Part shown: positions 1 to 6,680 of the stretch, piece after piece
How the letters are laid out: each line of letters starts with the position of its first letter
Position numbering within the stretch: position 1 is the first letter of the stretch
Source of the DNA: Liminaster sp017519885
GTDB taxonomy: Bacteria > Bacteroidota > Bacteroidia > Bacteroidales > UBA3663
Assembly (NCBI GenBank): GCA_017519885.1
Contig: JAFWRO010000007.1
Coordinates: 48,963 to 112,962 of the forward strand
Length of the DNA stretch: 64,000 nt
Reading direction: 5' to 3'
Position numbers and translations under genes: made by a program
The notes under the pieces: generated by a model
What the model was told of the DNA's origin: nothing
Databases searched by the model: none
Seen by the model: the letters and a program-made list of their open reading frames with translations, nothing else

Positions 1-19
1 TTAATACTTTCAGTTCCAT
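1..19 (-). CDS. rplD: 50S ribosomal protein L4, first codons only
   Basis: On the minus strand an ATG overlaps the rplC stop codon (TAATG) and reads M-E-L-K-V-L before the window ends. In every Bacteroidetes S10 operon rplD follows rplC, and L4 proteins of this group start with a similar peptide. Only six codons are visible, so the call rests mainly on gene order. The overlap suggests translational coupling to rplC. Confidence 0.7.
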
Positions 20-639
20 TACTTCTCAATTGTTAAAAGTGAACCCTTTGCTCCTGGCACGCTGCCCTTCACGAGAAGGAGGTTGTGCTCAGGAATAACC
101 TTCAACACCTGGAGATTCTGTACAGTCACCTGCACATTACCCATCTGGCCACCCATGCGGAGGCCCTTGAATACGCGTGCTGGATAAGAGCATGCGCCGA
201 TTGAACCTGGCTTACGCAGACGGTCGTCCTGGCCGTGAGTGGTCTGGCCTACGCCACCGAAACCATGACGCTTAACAACGCCCTGGAAGCCGTGACCCTT
301 CGACGTACCCACTACGTCAACGAACTCGGCGTCAGCGAAGAGATCATTCACGGTGATTACATCACCAAGCTGATACTGCTTCTCGTAACCCTTAAACTCT
401 GCAAGGTGCTTCATTGGAGCAACACCTGCTTTCTTGAGGTGACCCATAACTGGCTTGGAGACATGCTTCTCAGTGGTCTCCTCGAAGCCGACCTGTACAG
501 CTTCATAACCATCTTTCTCGATCGTCTTGATCTGAGTCACAACACAAGGACCTACTTCAATAACAGTGCATGGCACGTTCTTGCCATCAGCACTGAAGAC
601 GGAAGTCATTCCGACTTTTTTGCCTAATAATCCTGGCAT
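19..639 (-). CDS. rplC: 50S ribosomal protein L3
   Basis: L3 binds 23S rRNA near the peptidyl transferase centre and starts 50S assembly. The 206-residue product opens with MPGLLGKKVGMTSVF and carries the L3 signature around residues 110-150 (GTSKGHGFQG, then KRHGFGG and HGQDDRLRKPGSIG), whose basic loop enters the rRNA core. The Gln in the GGQMGN stretch matches the glutamine that is methylated by PrmB in other bacteria. Length is normal for the phylum. It follows rpsJ after a 186-base spacer with hairpins, and its stop overlaps the rplD start, so it belongs to the S10 operon. Confidence 0.97.
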   Translation of the reverse strand: MPGLLGKKVGMTSVFSADGKNVPCTVIEVGPCVVTQIKTIEKDGYEAVQVGFEETTEKHVSKPVMGHLKKAGVAPMKHLAEFKGYEKQYQLGDVITVNDLFADAEFVDVVGTSKGHGFQGVVKRHGFGGVGQTTHGQDDRLRKPGSIGACSYPARVFKGLRMGGQMGNVQVTVQNLQVLKVIPEHNLLLVKGSVPGAKGSLLTIEK

Positions 640-784
640 ATTTCAGTTACTTGTTGTGCCTGGCGGGAATGCCTTCTTCCGAAAACGTTCCACAGGCGGT
701 TAATAATATTAAATTGATTTGTTTTTTTTGACAGTTTAGGCCGAAACTTCCCCTGTTACAGGTTCCATCCCGGTTTGTAAGGCC

Positions 785-803
785 GGGGAGGGGTCTCCTC
801 CCC
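785..803 (-). other. G/C-rich hairpin in the rpsJ-rplC spacer
   Basis: The 186-base spacer between rpsJ and rplC holds a strong stem (GGGGAGGGG / CCTCCCC with a 3-base loop). Weaker inverted repeats lie beside it: CCTGT/ACAGG near 752-763 and CCCGG/CCGGG near 770-787. Genes in this operon are usually closely packed, so a structured spacer could adjust mRNA stability or bind a ribosomal protein. No poly-T follows on the coding strand, so an intrinsic terminator is unlikely. Confidence 0.4.
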
Positions 804-825
804 AGTCCCAAATAGTTTGTAGTTA

Positions 826-1131
826 TTATACCTTGATTTCAACCTCGACACCTGAAGGCAACTCGATCTTCATCAAAGCCTCTACAGTGCGTGGAGTAGC
901 CGATACGATGTCGATGAGACGCTTGTAGGCGCAGAGCTGGAACTGCTCGCGGCTCTTCTTGTTAACGAAGGTCGAGCGGTTGACAGTAAAGATGCGCTTC
1001 AAGGTTGGCAACGGAATAGGACCGTTGACCTTGGCGCCTGTCGACTTCACAGTCTTTACGATCTTCTCAGCTGACTTGTCAACGAGCATGTGGTCGAAAG
1101 ACTTCAACTTAATACGAATTTTCTGATCCAT
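826..1131 (-). CDS. rpsJ: 30S ribosomal protein S10
   Basis: S10 sits in the head of the 30S subunit and, as NusE, also works in transcription antitermination. The 101-residue product starts MDQKIRIKLKSFDH and contains the conserved GPIPLPT motif and the KKSREQFQ segment typical of S10. Length fits the family (about 100-105). It lies 51 bases after fusA with no tuf gene between, the usual arrangement in Bacteroidetes where the str and S10 operons are fused. Confidence 0.97.
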   Translation of the reverse strand: MDQKIRIKLKSFDHMLVDKSAEKIVKTVKSTGAKVNGPIPLPTLKRIFTVNRSTFVNKKSREQFQLCAYKRLIDIVSATPRTVEALMKIELPSGVEVEIKV

Positions 1132-1182
1132 ATTTGGTTTTAAGAATTTACGTTAATTAATTATTGATCTTTACGACCTTGA

Positions 1183-3312
1183 TTACTTGATGAGGTCAGC
1201 GCGACCGCCGCACTCCTCGAGTACCTTGCGGGCATTGCCCTTATCAACCTCGGCATAGTGGTGGAACTCCATGGTAGAGCTTGCACGACCGGAAGTGATG
1301 GTACGAAGGTCTGTTACATAACCGAACATCTCGGCGAGCGGAACGAAAGCCTTCACGAGGCGTGCACCCGAACGTGTGCTGTCCATACCCTCTACCTGAC
1401 CACGGCGCTTGTTGAGGTCGGAGATAACGTCGCCCATCGACTCCTCAGGAGTAACCACCTCAACCTTCATGATAGGCTCAAGCAGGATAGGCTGTGCCTT
1501 CTCGCAGCATGCCTTGAAGGCGAAGTTGGCAGCGAGTTCGAACGAAAGCTGATCAGAGTCAACTGGATGGAAGCTACCATCCTCGAGGGTGACCTTCATC
1601 GAGTCAACTGGGAAGCCAGCCAAAACGCCTGACTTCATGGCTGCGGCGAAGCCCTTCTGTACCGATGGAATATATTCTGCAGGCACATTACCACCCTTGA
1701 CGATGCTCTCGAACTGAAGTCCGGTAACGCCCTCGTCAGCTGGGCCAACGGTAACGATGATGTCTGCGAACTTACCACGGCCACCCGACTGCTTCTTGTA
1801 AACCTCGCGGTGACGGGTAACAACACCCTTGATGGACTCCTTGTACGAAACCTGAGGACGACCCTGGTTGCACTCAACCTTGAACTCACGCTTCAGACGA
1901 TCGATGATGATGTCGAGGTGAAGCTCACCCATACCCGAGATAACGGTCTGACCCGTATCCTCATTGGTCTTGACGGTGAAGGTTGGATCCTCCTCGGCGA
2001 GCTTGGCGAGGCCAATGCCGAGTTTGTCAAGGTCCTTCTGCGACTTGGGCTCAACTGCGATACCGATCACTGGATCGGGGAACTCCATCGACTCAAGCAC
2101 TACAGGATTGTTCTCATCGCAAAGGGTATCACCCGTGCGGATATCCTTGAAGCCTACACCTGCACCGATGTCACCGCAACCGATCTCCTCCATTGGATTC
2201 TGGTGATTGGAGTGCATCTGGAACAGACGGCTGATACGCTCGCGCTTGCCCGAACGTGGGTTGTAAACGTAAGAGCCAGCCTCAATGGTGCCCGAATATA
2301 CGCGGAAGTAGCAGAGACGACCTACATATGGATCGGTAGCGATCTTGAATGCGAGGGCCGACATTGGCTCGTCGTAGCTTGGATGACGCTGAATCTCCTT
2401 CTCGGAATCCTTGGGATCGTGACCGATGATAGCGGGGGTATCCACTGGAGAGGGGAGGTAGCGAACCACAGCATCGAGAAGTGGCTGTACGCCCTTGTTC
2501 TTGAACGAAGAACCGCAGAGTACTGGGAACACCTCCTGTGCGAGGGTCATCTTGCGGAGAGTGGTATAAACCTCCTCCTTGGTGATGGTCGAAGGATCGT
2601 CGAAGTATTTCTCCATGAGAGCGTCGTCAAAGTTGGCGACCTGCTCCAGGATCTTGTCGCGATACTCCTGAGCCTCGGCAACGAGGTCAGCAGGAATCTC
2701 TTCGATCTCATATTCAGCACCCATGGTCTCATCGTGCCAGTAGATGGCCTTCATCTCGATCAGGTCGATGATACCCTTGAAGGTCTCCTCCGAGCCGATA
2801 GGCAACTGGATAGCCAGGGCATTGGCACCGAGCATAGCGTGCATCTGATCCACTACATCAAGGAAGTTGGCGCCCGAACGGTCCATCTTGTTGACGTAAG
2901 CGATACGAGGAACGTTGTACTTCTCAGCCTGACGCCATACGGTCTCCGACTGTGGCTCAACGCCGCCTACAGCGCAGTAGGTTGCAACGGCGCCATCAAG
3001 GATACGGAGCGAACGCTCTACCTCGACGGTGAAGTCCACGTGGCCTGGAGTGTCAATCAGGTTGAACTTATATTTCTCACCCTGAAAGTTCCAGTAAGCG
3101 GTAGTGGCAGCTGAGGTGATTGTGATACCGCGCTCCTGCTCCTGGGCCATCCAGTCCATGGTAGCAGAACCGTCGTGAGTCTCACCAATCTTGTGAGTCT
3201 TGCCAGTGTAAAAAAGGATGCGCTCTGAAGTAGTTGTCTTACCGGCATCGATGTGGGCCATGATACCGAAGTTACGCGTGTACTTCAATGCTGCGTCTTT
3301 TGGATTTGCCAT
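1183..3312 (-). CDS. fusA: Translation elongation factor G
   Basis: EF-G is the GTPase that drives ribosomal translocation and, with RRF, recycling. The 709-residue product has all G motifs in order: G1 AHIDAGKTT near residue 19, G2 around RGITITSAA, G3 DTPGH near 88 and G4 NKMD near 142. Domains II-V follow, ending in the RTITSGRASSTMEFHHY segment of domain V. Length is normal. It lies between rpsG (30-base spacer) and rpsJ. It looks like the canonical housekeeping copy, with no insertion or missing motif. Confidence 0.98.
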   Translation of the reverse strand: MANPKDAALKYTRNFGIMAHIDAGKTTTSERILFYTGKTHKIGETHDGSATMDWMAQEQERGITITSAATTAYWNFQGEKYKFNLIDTPGHVDFTVEVERSLRILDGAVATYCAVGGVEPQSETVWRQAEKYNVPRIAYVNKMDRSGANFLDVVDQMHAMLGANALAIQLPIGSEETFKGIIDLIEMKAIYWHDETMGAEYEIEEIPADLVAEAQEYRDKILEQVANFDDALMEKYFDDPSTITKEEVYTTLRKMTLAQEVFPVLCGSSFKNKGVQPLLDAVVRYLPSPVDTPAIIGHDPKDSEKEIQRHPSYDEPMSALAFKIATDPYVGRLCYFRVYSGTIEAGSYVYNPRSGKRERISRLFQMHSNHQNPMEEIGCGDIGAGVGFKDIRTGDTLCDENNPVVLESMEFPDPVIGIAVEPKSQKDLDKLGIGLAKLAEEDPTFTVKTNEDTGQTVISGMGELHLDIIIDRLKREFKVECNQGRPQVSYKESIKGVVTRHREVYKKQSGGRGKFADIIVTVGPADEGVTGLQFESIVKGGNVPAEYIPSVQKGFAAAMKSGVLAGFPVDSMKVTLEDGSFHPVDSDQLSFELAANFAFKACCEKAQPILLEPIMKVEVVTPEESMGDVISDLNKRRGQVEGMDSTRSGARLVKAFVPLAEMFGYVTDLRTITSGRASSTMEFHHYAEVDKGNARKVLEECGGRADLIK

Positions 3313-3342
3313 ATTATATTAAATAATGTGTGAAGACTCAGA

Positions 3343-3822
3343 TTAGAACTTGAAGTGAGCGAATGCACGGTTGGCCTCGGCCATCTTGTGCATATCCTCC
3401 TTTCGCTTGAATGCACCGCCCTGCTCATTGTAGGCGTCCATGATCTCGGCAGCGAGCTTGTCAGCCATGGTCTTACCACCACGCTTGCGGCTGTAGATGA
3501 TCATGTTCTTCATCGAGATAGACTCCTTACGGTCGGGACGAATCTCGGTAGGAACCTGATAGGTGGCACCACCAATACGGGTTGACTTAACCTCGACGAG
3601 TGGGGTGATGTTGTCGAGAGCCTTCTTCCACACCTCGAGGGCACTGATACCCTCCTTCTCGGCCAACTTCTTGCCGACGATATCCATGGCGGTGTAGAAA
3701 ATAGTGAACGCAATGCTCTTCTTGCCATCGTACATCAGATGGTTTACGAACTTGGTTACTTTAACTTCGCTGAAGACAGGATCCGGAAGGATAACTCTCT
3801 TCTTCGGCTTTGCTTTTCTCAT
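3343..3822 (-). CDS. rpsG: 30S ribosomal protein S7
   Basis: S7 nucleates assembly of the 30S head and contacts the E site. The 159-residue product starts MRKAKPKKRVILPDPVF and carries the family core (KFVNHLMYDGKK near residues 25-36, VGGATYQVP-like IGGATYQVP near 92, and RKRGGKTMADKLAAEIMDA near 123). It is a few residues longer than the E. coli protein, as in other Bacteroidetes. The 166-base spacer to rpsL is where S7 autoregulates the str operon in E. coli. Whether that applies here cannot be told from sequence alone. Confidence 0.97.
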   Translation of the reverse strand: MRKAKPKKRVILPDPVFSEVKVTKFVNHLMYDGKKSIAFTIFYTAMDIVGKKLAEKEGISALEVWKKALDNITPLVEVKSTRIGGATYQVPTEIRPDRKESISMKNMIIYSRKRGGKTMADKLAAEIMDAYNEQGGAFKRKEDMHKMAEANRAFAHFKF

Positions 3823-3988
3823 TTTGTTTTGAAATGTTTAATGTTTGGTTGTTTCTCTTGGGGGAATCTTCATCCGCGCCTATCACGCTTGGTCCATCAC
3901 TGGGTTTATGCGGGCCGGATTACTCAACCTTTAAGAGCCTTTACCAACTTGTGTAAAAGGTTTGAAACTTGTTTTCTCTCTGCGAAGA

Positions 3989-4384
3989 TTACTTCTTCTT
4001 TGGAGCTGCACCAGCCTTAGGACGCTTTGCACCGTACTTTGAACGACGCTGAGTGCGACCATTTACGCCGGCGGTATCCAACGTGCCGCGCACAATGTGA
4101 TAACGTACACCTGGAAGGTCCTTCACACGACCGCCACGTACCATGACGATTGAGTGCTCCTGAAGGTTGTGACCCTCGCCCGGAATGTAGGCATTAACTT
4201 CCTTGCCGTTAGTCAAACGTACACGTGCCACCTTACGCATAGCAGAATTAGGTTTCTTAGGAGTTGTGGTGTAAACACGAGTACAAACGCCACGACGCTG
4301 TGGGCATGATGCCAGGGCCGGTGACTTGCTCTTGTCTTCCAGAACTACGCGACCTTTTCTTACTAACTGTTGAATAGTAGGCAT
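3989..4384 (-). CDS. rpsL: 30S ribosomal protein S12
   Basis: S12 lies at the decoding centre. The 131-residue product has the invariant block TTTPKKPNSAMRKVARV, followed by PGEGHNLQEHS and the GRVKDLPGVRYHIVRG segment. Both lysines of PKKPNSA are present, so the known streptomycin-resistance change at this position is not seen. The C-terminus is a short basic tail (GAAPKKK). This is the first gene of the operon, downstream of the promoter near 4483-4513. Confidence 0.97.
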   Translation of the reverse strand: MPTIQQLVRKGRVVLEDKSKSPALASCPQRRGVCTRVYTTTPKKPNSAMRKVARVRLTNGKEVNAYIPGEGHNLQEHSIVMVRGGRVKDLPGVRYHIVRGTLDTAGVNGRTQRRSKYGAKRPKAGAAPKKK

Positions 4385-4482
4385 TTTGTTTTTACTTTTA
4401 GACGATAATTTGTTTGTTTAACTCTCATGCAAAATCATTTCACCTCGGGCTCTCTTCGCCCTCGCGTGCGATTTAGCGGGTG

Positions 4483-4513
4483 CAAAGATAGAAAATATTT
4501 CTCAAACTACAAT
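4483..4513 (-). promoter_or_regulatory. Promoter of the str/S10 operon
   Basis: Read on the minus strand, TTG is followed after 19 bases by TATCTTTG, a good match to the Bacteroidetes pattern (TTTG, 19-21 bp, TAnnTTTG). Transcription would start about 90 bases before rpsL. A small GGGC/GCCC hairpin lies in the leader. The rest of the intergenic stretch, 4514-4804, is A/T-rich and shows nothing recognisable. Confidence 0.7.
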
Positions 4514-4804
4514 GGATTGCGCATCAATTTCTTTAAAACTTTTTCACTTTTCGCCACATTCGGCATATCCACATGGCATTTTTCGAGGGTCAAAGTGTAA
4601 AAATGTAGAATTCAAAGATGCGCTAACTCGTTCAATTTGAATTTAAAAGACCCGCTCTCCCATCCTACATCGCATTCGTTTTCCATAGTTCCACAATGCC
4701 GTTACTTCAACCAATTTTCAATCAAAATGACAAGCAAAAACAACGCAAAATAGCCCCCAAAATGATGTTCGCCTCTTGTTTCCTGCAGTTTTTTGCATCA
4801 AAAG

Positions 4805-4836
4805 TTGCAAGCAAAAGTAATTATTCATATATTTGC
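4805..4836 (+). promoter_or_regulatory. Promoter of the secreted glycan-binding-like gene
   Basis: TTG at 4806-4808, a 20-base spacer and TATATTTG at 4829-4836 match the Bacteroidetes consensus. The start site would be near 4843. This excludes the ATG at 4833 and favours the ATG at 4866, which begins a clear signal peptide. Confidence 0.75.
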
Positions 4837-4865
4837 ACACGAAACATAAAAAAACGACTACCGAT

Positions 4866-5636
4866 ATGAAGAAAGCCTTTTTCACCATGCTCGTTTTGTT
4901 CGCCGGAACATCTGTCCTTTCGGCCCAGAACGTCATCACCACTCCTGTCGATAGCGACCTGTTCCCCACCGTAGGCAACATGTTCGATTTCTCGCCGAAG
5001 GCCATTCAGGCGTTCAAGGACAGAGAAGCGAAATATGCCCAGGTCCTGAAGGATTACGAAGCTGGAAGGGCTACGCAGGAGCAGCTTGAGGCCGCAGAAT
5101 ACGACGATACCTTCGCCGATGTCTACGACATCCTCGGAGGCGGATGCAGCTTCTATTGCGGATGCCAGTACGACACGGTCATCTGCTCGTCATTCCTTCC
5201 GCCCCAAGGCAGTCGCACCTACGAAGCCTACGAAGCCGCCGACCTTTCCTACGAAACTGCTTGGGTGGAAGGCAAGGCAGGCAACGGAATCGGCGAATGG
5301 ATCGAATATCAGTTCCCCGCCAACAATCCACGCATCACCACCATCATTGTCTGCACCGGATATATCCGCACCCGTAAAGCATGGGAGGAGAACGGCCGTG
5401 TCAAGAAGTTGGAGGTCAGCGTCAACGGCAAGAAACTCACCACTTTGCATCTCGACGACATCTATGCCGAGCAGACCTTCGACGTGGGTGAGATAGGCTG
5501 GTCTCGCGAAGAGGGCACCGACCCCGGCACCGACCCGATCAAGATACGCTTCACCATCGTCGATGTCTATCCCGGAACAAAGTATTCCGACACCGCCATT
5601 TCCGAAATCTATTTCGATGGCATCGATGTCCATTGA
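4866..5636 (+). CDS. Secreted protein with NADase-type glycan-binding-like domain
   Basis: The 256-residue product begins MKKAFFTMLVLFAGTSVLSA, a typical Sec signal peptide. The C-terminal ~150 residues, from the Cys-rich GGGCSFYCGCQYD segment on, resemble the galactose-binding-like beta-sandwich annotated as the NADase-type glycan-binding domain: SSFLPPQG, AWVEGKAGNGIGEWIEY, then RVKKLEVSVNGK and ISEIYFDG. The family idea rests on the AWVEG..G.GIGEWIE motif. The region between the signal and this domain (residues 25-85) is charged and unassigned. No enzyme motif is seen. The gene stands alone between its own promoter and a strong terminator. It may bind glycans at the cell surface, but the ligand is unknown. 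Confidence 0.7.
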   Translation: MKKAFFTMLVLFAGTSVLSAQNVITTPVDSDLFPTVGNMFDFSPKAIQAFKDREAKYAQVLKDYEAGRATQEQLEAAEYDDTFADVYDILGGGCSFYCGCQYDTVICSSFLPPQGSRTYEAYEAADLSYETAWVEGKAGNGIGEWIEYQFPANNPRITTIIVCTGYIRTRKAWEENGRVKKLEVSVNGKKLTTLHLDDIYAEQTFDVGEIGWSREEGTDPGTDPIKIRFTIVDVYPGTKYSDTAISEIYFDGIDVH

Positions 5637-5721
5637 TACTATCTTTACGCTGGCGCGTGCGTGTTTAAAATAGGACGCGCACATACGACGCGCACACGCA
5701 TAAAACCCTCAAAAATAAAAC

Positions 5722-5754
5722 ACGCCCCGGCATTCCATCGGAACACCGGGGCGT
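5722..5754. terminator. Strong hairpin terminator between convergent genes
   Basis: ACGCCCCGG and CCGGGGCGT form a 9-bp G/C stem with a 15-base loop. T-rich sequence follows on the plus strand and A-rich sequence lies before it. It sits between two convergent genes (ending 5636 and 5811) and can serve both. Confidence 0.75.
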
Positions 5755-5810
5755 TACTTTCAAAAACCTATCTATTAATGATTGTAAGTTAATAACACAT
5801 ACACACACAA

Positions 5811-6209
5811 TTACTTGCTGGCAAGACCCTCCTCTTTGAGCAGGTTGTCCAGGCCCTTGTTCCTCAGCGAGTTGTTCATCAGAGCAAGGTACTTGCGATA
5901 CTGAACTTCGTCAAGGTACTTGTGAGCGAAAGCAAGGTTGATATTCAGGGCTTTCTGCATACGAGCGCCGCGCTTCTCTACCTTGGTACGCTCCAGACGC
6001 TTCACCGAATAGCCGAAGTTATCCGATGCATATCCCATCACATCCATCTGATCCGCAGAAAGGTTCAGATAACGTGACAAAGAACGCATGTTAATATTGA
6101 AATCGTAGTTTATAGGAGTTACATTGTTTACAGTATCAAGTTTCTCCTGGGCATTTATATTTGCAGCGGCCATCATGATGGCTGCGACTGCGATAATCAT
6201 CTTTTTCAT
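5811..6209 (-). CDS. Small secreted protein of unknown function
   Basis: The 132-residue product starts MKKMIIAVAAIMMAAANINA, a signal peptide with likely cleavage after INA. The mature part is helical and charged (LSRYLNLSADQMDVMGYASDNF, then LERTKVEKRGARMQKALNINLAFAHKYL and QYRKYLALMNNSLRNKGL). That layout recalls small helical periplasmic proteins such as the Spy/CpxP type, but no signature motif is present, so this is only a structural impression. It lies 58 bases downstream of a 27-codon membrane-peptide ORF and probably shares its promoter near 6479-6508. Confidence 0.75.
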   Translation of the reverse strand: MKKMIIAVAAIMMAAANINAQEKLDTVNNVTPINYDFNINMRSLSRYLNLSADQMDVMGYASDNFGYSVKRLERTKVEKRGARMQKALNINLAFAHKYLDEVQYRKYLALMNNSLRNKGLDNLLKEEGLASK

Positions 6210-6267
6210 AATTAAATTTTTAATACCTTAAATAAATTAAACAATAAAAGTTAATAATACAAATCAA

Positions 6268-6351
6268 TTAAAATACAATTGATAAAAACAACCAAGCAAG
6301 CAGCAAGTACACTGCCATGGTAGCACCCATTGAAATAAAAAGTTTTTTCAT
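6268..6351 (-). CDS. Possible 27-residue membrane peptide
   Basis: A short ORF starts MKKLFISMGATMAVY, runs through a continuous hydrophobic stretch (LLLAWLFLSIVF) and ends at TAA. It would make a single membrane segment with a positive N-terminus. The ATG follows AAGGT in an A/T-rich context. It lies between a consensus promoter (6479-6508) and the secreted-protein gene at 6209, so it would be the first cistron. The size is too small for statistical support; the evidence is the promoter position and the clean hydrophobic pattern. Confidence 0.45.
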   Translation of the reverse strand: MKKLFISMGATMAVYLLLAWLFLSIVF

Positions 6352-6478
6352 ACCTTAAATTGTTTTTTAAAATTGTTAAAAATACTAAGCAATTAATAAA
6401 CGCGATAAAAGTAGTTTGTAGTCTCTTTTGTCTTTTTGTTTTTGTTTTGTCTTTGTAGTTTCTTTGTTTTTGACGCTG

Positions 6479-6508
6479 CAAAGGTACGGGGTTTTTCGTT
6501 TACTCAAT
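6479..6508 (-). promoter_or_regulatory. Promoter for the small secreted/membrane protein pair
   Basis: On the minus strand TTG, an 18-base spacer and TACCTTTG match the Bacteroidetes consensus. The leader (6352-6478) is unusually A/C-rich on the transcript strand and holds no obvious stem. A GCAATCGGTTG word at 6529-6539 just upstream also occurs at 45064 and 47600. The rest of 6540-6680 is unremarkable. Confidence 0.6.
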
Positions 6509-6680
6509 CAAAAAAGGGCCAAAATCGTGCAATCGGTTGCTCTCGGAGCCTCGTTTTGGGCATTTTTGATAATTGTGACTGGCAAATAAAAGGTCTAAAA
6601 ATAGAAAAACGAACGCAAAATGCCCTCATCCGAAACAAAAAGTTCGTGATGAGGGCCATATATTAATAATGTGTTACCAA

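Noticed and set aside
640..825. Intrinsic terminator between rpsJ and rplC
   Set aside because: The G/C stem is not followed by a T run on the coding strand, and the genes belong to one operon.
1810..3114. 434-codon ORF opposite to fusA
   Set aside because: It is the antisense shadow of a highly conserved gene with strong codon bias; no homologous protein features.
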